A stretch of 8,492 nt of DNA from positions 1 to 8,492 of the forward strand of contig CABSGW010000110.1 in assembly GCA_902477365.1 (NCBI GenBank), read 5' to 3'. The notes beneath the pieces are model-generated. The model saw only the letters and a program-made list of their open reading frames with translations, was not told where the DNA came from and ran no database searches. The stretch is from an uncultured Prevotellaceae bacterium. Lineage in GTDB: Bacteria > Bacteroidota > Bacteroidia > Bacteroidales > Bacteroidaceae. Position 1 is the first letter of the stretch; each line of letters begins with the position of its first letter. Made by a program: the position numbers and the translations under genes. Positions 7,345 to 8,492 of the stretch are shown here, in pieces.

Positions 7345-7516
7345 ACCGTTCAATTTACAGATTTACAATAAACACAGAAAACACATGGGAGAAGTCCATT
7401 TACGAAATTTATTGTACCATTAAGTAAGAACAGTAAAACAAAATAAAAGCTTCACATACAGTGGCTCGGCGAACTGTTAGCGTATTATTTATTACAAGAA
7501 GCAATTTCATCATATT

Positions 7517-7552
7517 CGAAAATGTGTCACGACAAGTGTTTTCACATTTTCG
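7517..7552 (-). promoter_or_regulatory. Extended hairpin in the helicase leader
   Basis: A perfect 10-bp inverted repeat (7517-7526 with 7543-7552) encloses an internal loop and a second 3-bp stem (7528-7530 with 7536-7538) around a 5-nt loop. No T tract follows in the minus direction and no gene ends here, so a terminator is unlikely. The position, inside the predicted leader, suggests an RNA structure, though a DNA palindrome bound by a protein is also possible. Confidence 0.55.
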
Positions 7553-7678
7553 CAACTGTTTTATTTATACTTTAAAACAAGAAGTTGATTTCGTTTTTTA
7601 CGATGAAAAACCCGCCAGACAACAGCGGAGCAATACATTACGAAGAAAAATACAATACAAACTTGATTGTTCCGGTTG

Positions 7679-7712
7679 CAAATGTACAACATTAAAATGA
7701 ACTATCACCAAA
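7679..7712 (-). promoter_or_regulatory. Bacteroides-type promoter for the helicase operon
   Basis: On the minus strand, TTTG (7712-7709) is followed after 22 nt by TACATTTG (7686-7679). This matches the Bacteroides primary-sigma consensus of TTTG near -33 and TAnnTTTG near -7. The predicted start is about 7 nt further on, near 7672. It lies between the upstream glycoside hydrolase terminator and the helicase gene, the expected place. It is the only full TAnnTTTG match I found in this gap on the minus strand. Confidence 0.65.
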
Positions 7713-7753
7713 TTCCCACGATTATTTCTAACAAAAGTCCTATTTTTCCATCA

Positions 7754-7778
7754 AACAAGGTATTGTCTACCTTTTGTT
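7754..7778. repeat. Imperfect inverted repeat upstream of the helicase promoter
   Basis: AAGGTA (7757-7762) and TACCTT (7768-7773) form a 6-bp stem with a 5-nt spacer; AAC/GTT extends it after a 2-nt bulge. It sits about 40 nt upstream of the -33 box, where an operator would fit, or it could be a weak backup terminator for the glycoside hydrolase transcript. The match is modest and may be chance. Confidence 0.3.
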
Positions 7779-7793
7779 CTCTTTTTCATCCAA

Positions 7794-7838
7794 CAAAAAA
7801 ATGGCATTCCATTTACCTTAAACCAGTATCAGAATGCC
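7794..7838 (-). terminator. Intrinsic terminator of the glycoside hydrolase gene
   Basis: On the minus strand a 7-bp stem, GGCATTC with GAATGCC (7832-7838 with 7803-7809), has a 22-nt loop and is followed by a T run (complement of the A run 7794-7801). It begins 24 nt after the glycoside hydrolase stop. The loop is long for a strong terminator, but stem plus T tract and position fit well. Confidence 0.7.
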
Positions 7839-7862
7839 GTTTTCTTTATAACTTGCACAGAA

Positions 7863-8492
7863 TTAATTGCAAATTGAATCTATTTGGTGCACAAAGGAGC
7901 GAATCACCTCGCGTGTCGATGTATCTTTCTGGAAAACCGAGTACCAACCTTGTGGCTCGTGAGGAGGATCACAAACATAAGGATCTCCTTTTTCCCAACG
8001 TTCATGGACAGGCTCAGCTTCACCTCCCCATCCCCAGAAATTACAACCAGCCAAATAGCCTCCACGTTCGGCACTCTTCAGTACCGCATTCATCACATAG
8101 GTGAAATAAGAATCGCGGCAAGTACTACTACTACCCGGCGAGAAGGAGAAACGATCTCTGGGATAACCGAATTCTTCAATGACGAAAGGTTTTCCTATAC
8201 CCCGCGCCATCCGTGTATGCAAATCTATATACCATTGAGTTTTCATGAAGGAATGGGGCAGATCGTCCACCAAACGCGTCTTATCCACCCATTTCCAGTT
8301 ATAAGGCCATATGTGAACCGTCAAGTAGTCTATATTGTCATCCCGATGAATACGCTCACAAAGTTCCTCATCGCTCTCGCACCCGTAAAGTCCTTCGCTA
8401 CCAGTAGAAACCAAATGATTCTTATCCATTTTTTTTATGCGCGCCGCCGACTCGCACAACCATACAGCAAACGGTTCTTTGCCCAACGTTAA
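7863..8492 (-). CDS. GH5-type glycoside hydrolase, probable beta-mannanase (5' partial, C-terminal part)
   Basis: Only the C-terminal 209 residues are in the window; the frame stays open to the right edge, and the TTG codon at 8486 is probably internal (Leu), not a start. The segment matches the second half of a GH5 TIM barrel, closest in my reading to subfamily 7 endo-beta-1,4-mannanases. Numbering from the Leu at 8486 as residue 1: the conserved KNHLVSTGSEG loop at 22-32, the active-site strand VHIWPYNW at 57-64, the catalytic nucleophile in KPFVIEEFG (probably E105), and the substrate-stacking Trp in NFWGWGG (W151 or W153). The acid/base Glu, normally in an NEP motif, would lie just outside the window. 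Expected substrates are mannan or glucomannan, in the periplasm or at the cell surface; the signal peptide is not visible. It is a separate transcription unit from the helicase operon. GH5 clan membership is firm; mannanase specificity is likely but unproven. Confidence 0.75.
   Translation of the reverse strand, partial: LTLGKEPFAVWLCESAARIKKMDKNHLVSTGSEGLYGCESDEELCERIHRDDNIDYLTVHIWPYNWKWVDKTRLVDDLPHSFMKTQWYIDLHTRMARGIGKPFVIEEFGYPRDRFSFSPGSSSTCRDSYFTYVMNAVLKSAERGGYLAGCNFWGWGGEAEPVHERWEKGDPYVCDPPHEPQGWYSVFQKDTSTREVIRSFVHQIDSICN

Larger units (their letters stand above)
7316..7672 (-). promoter_or_regulatory. Long 5' leader of the helicase operon (inferred)
   Basis: About 357 nt lie between the predicted transcription start (near 7672) and the helicase ATG. 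I see no credible protein gene here, only one 25-codon frame at 7561-7638 without support. The stretch is AT-rich and contains two clear hairpins (7517-7552 and 7326-7344) plus a weaker AT stem near 7593-7611. Long structured leaders are known for cold-shock mRNAs of other bacteria, including E. coli csp genes and deaD, where they control stability and translation. That this leader does the same is inference; its length depends on the promoter call. Confidence 0.55.

Noticed and set aside
7972..7979. A TAnnTTTG match on the minus strand (TATGTTTG)
   Set aside because: It lies inside the glycoside hydrolase coding sequence upstream of that gene's terminator; likely chance.
7461..8104. Plus-strand frames across the intergenic gap (7461-7700, 7667-8104)
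   Set aside because: No family resemblance and AT-driven composition; they cross the predicted promoter and terminator, and the second runs into the antisense of the glycoside hydrolase.
8484..8486. TTG as the start of the glycoside hydrolase
   Set aside because: The frame is open beyond it to the window edge, and the first half of a GH5 barrel, including the acid/base Glu, would be missing; it is an internal Leu.
7884..8492. A 202-residue plus-strand frame opposite the glycoside hydrolase
   Set aside because: The minus strand encodes recognisable GH5 active-site motifs across the same stretch; the plus-strand product has no recognisable motif.
1..8492. CRISPR arrays, insertion sequences, tRNA or rRNA genes, attachment sites
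   Set aside because: No regularly spaced repeats, transposase or integrase motifs, or tRNA-like folds were seen on reading both strands; the genes are core housekeeping types.

Overview
The window looks like a chromosomal segment from a gut-type Bacteroidales bacterium (Bacteroides, Phocaeicola or a close relative). This rests on the protein families and their order, on start codons that mostly lack a Shine-Dalgarno sequence, on a Bacteroides-type promoter (TTTG, then TAnnTTTG), and on the short RRM/glycine-tail and basic cold-shock proteins typical of that order. The genus is inferred; no rRNA or other marker gene is present.

Layout. (1) Positions 1-5297, plus strand: five tightly packed genes with gaps of 7, 26, 7 and 1 nt, probably one operon. 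They are ftsK (5' end cut off by the window), a LolA-like periplasmic lipoprotein carrier, trxB, an NlpC/P60 cell-wall hydrolase lipoprotein, and an SPL-family radical SAM protein. A strong hairpin terminator follows at 5311-5347. (2) Positions 5363-7315, minus strand, convergent with the first block: a three-gene RNA module transcribed as DEAD-box helicase, then a cold-shock-domain protein, then an RRM protein; the last two overlap by 32 nt. (3) Positions 7316-7862 hold no convincing gene. This stretch contains a likely Bacteroides promoter (7679-7712), an inferred leader of about 357 nt with two clear hairpins, one directly before the helicase start codon, and upstream of the promoter the terminator of the next gene. 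(4) Positions 7863-8492, minus strand: the C-terminal part of a GH5-type glycoside hydrolase, probably a beta-mannanase, cut off by the window end.

Function. The first block mixes chromosome segregation (FtsK), envelope biogenesis (LolA-like protein, NlpC/P60), redox balance (TrxB) and a probable DNA-linked radical SAM enzyme. The second block appears to be a cold-shock or RNA-remodelling unit in which a minimal helicase core is encoded beside separate RNA-binding proteins. The region is mostly core genome; I see no mobile elements, CRISPR arrays, tRNA or rRNA genes.

The observations most worth following are a C-terminal QLSLF peptide on the radical SAM protein, which matches the bacterial sliding-clamp-binding motif, and the long structured leader of the helicase operon. 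I found no clearly new multi-gene system.
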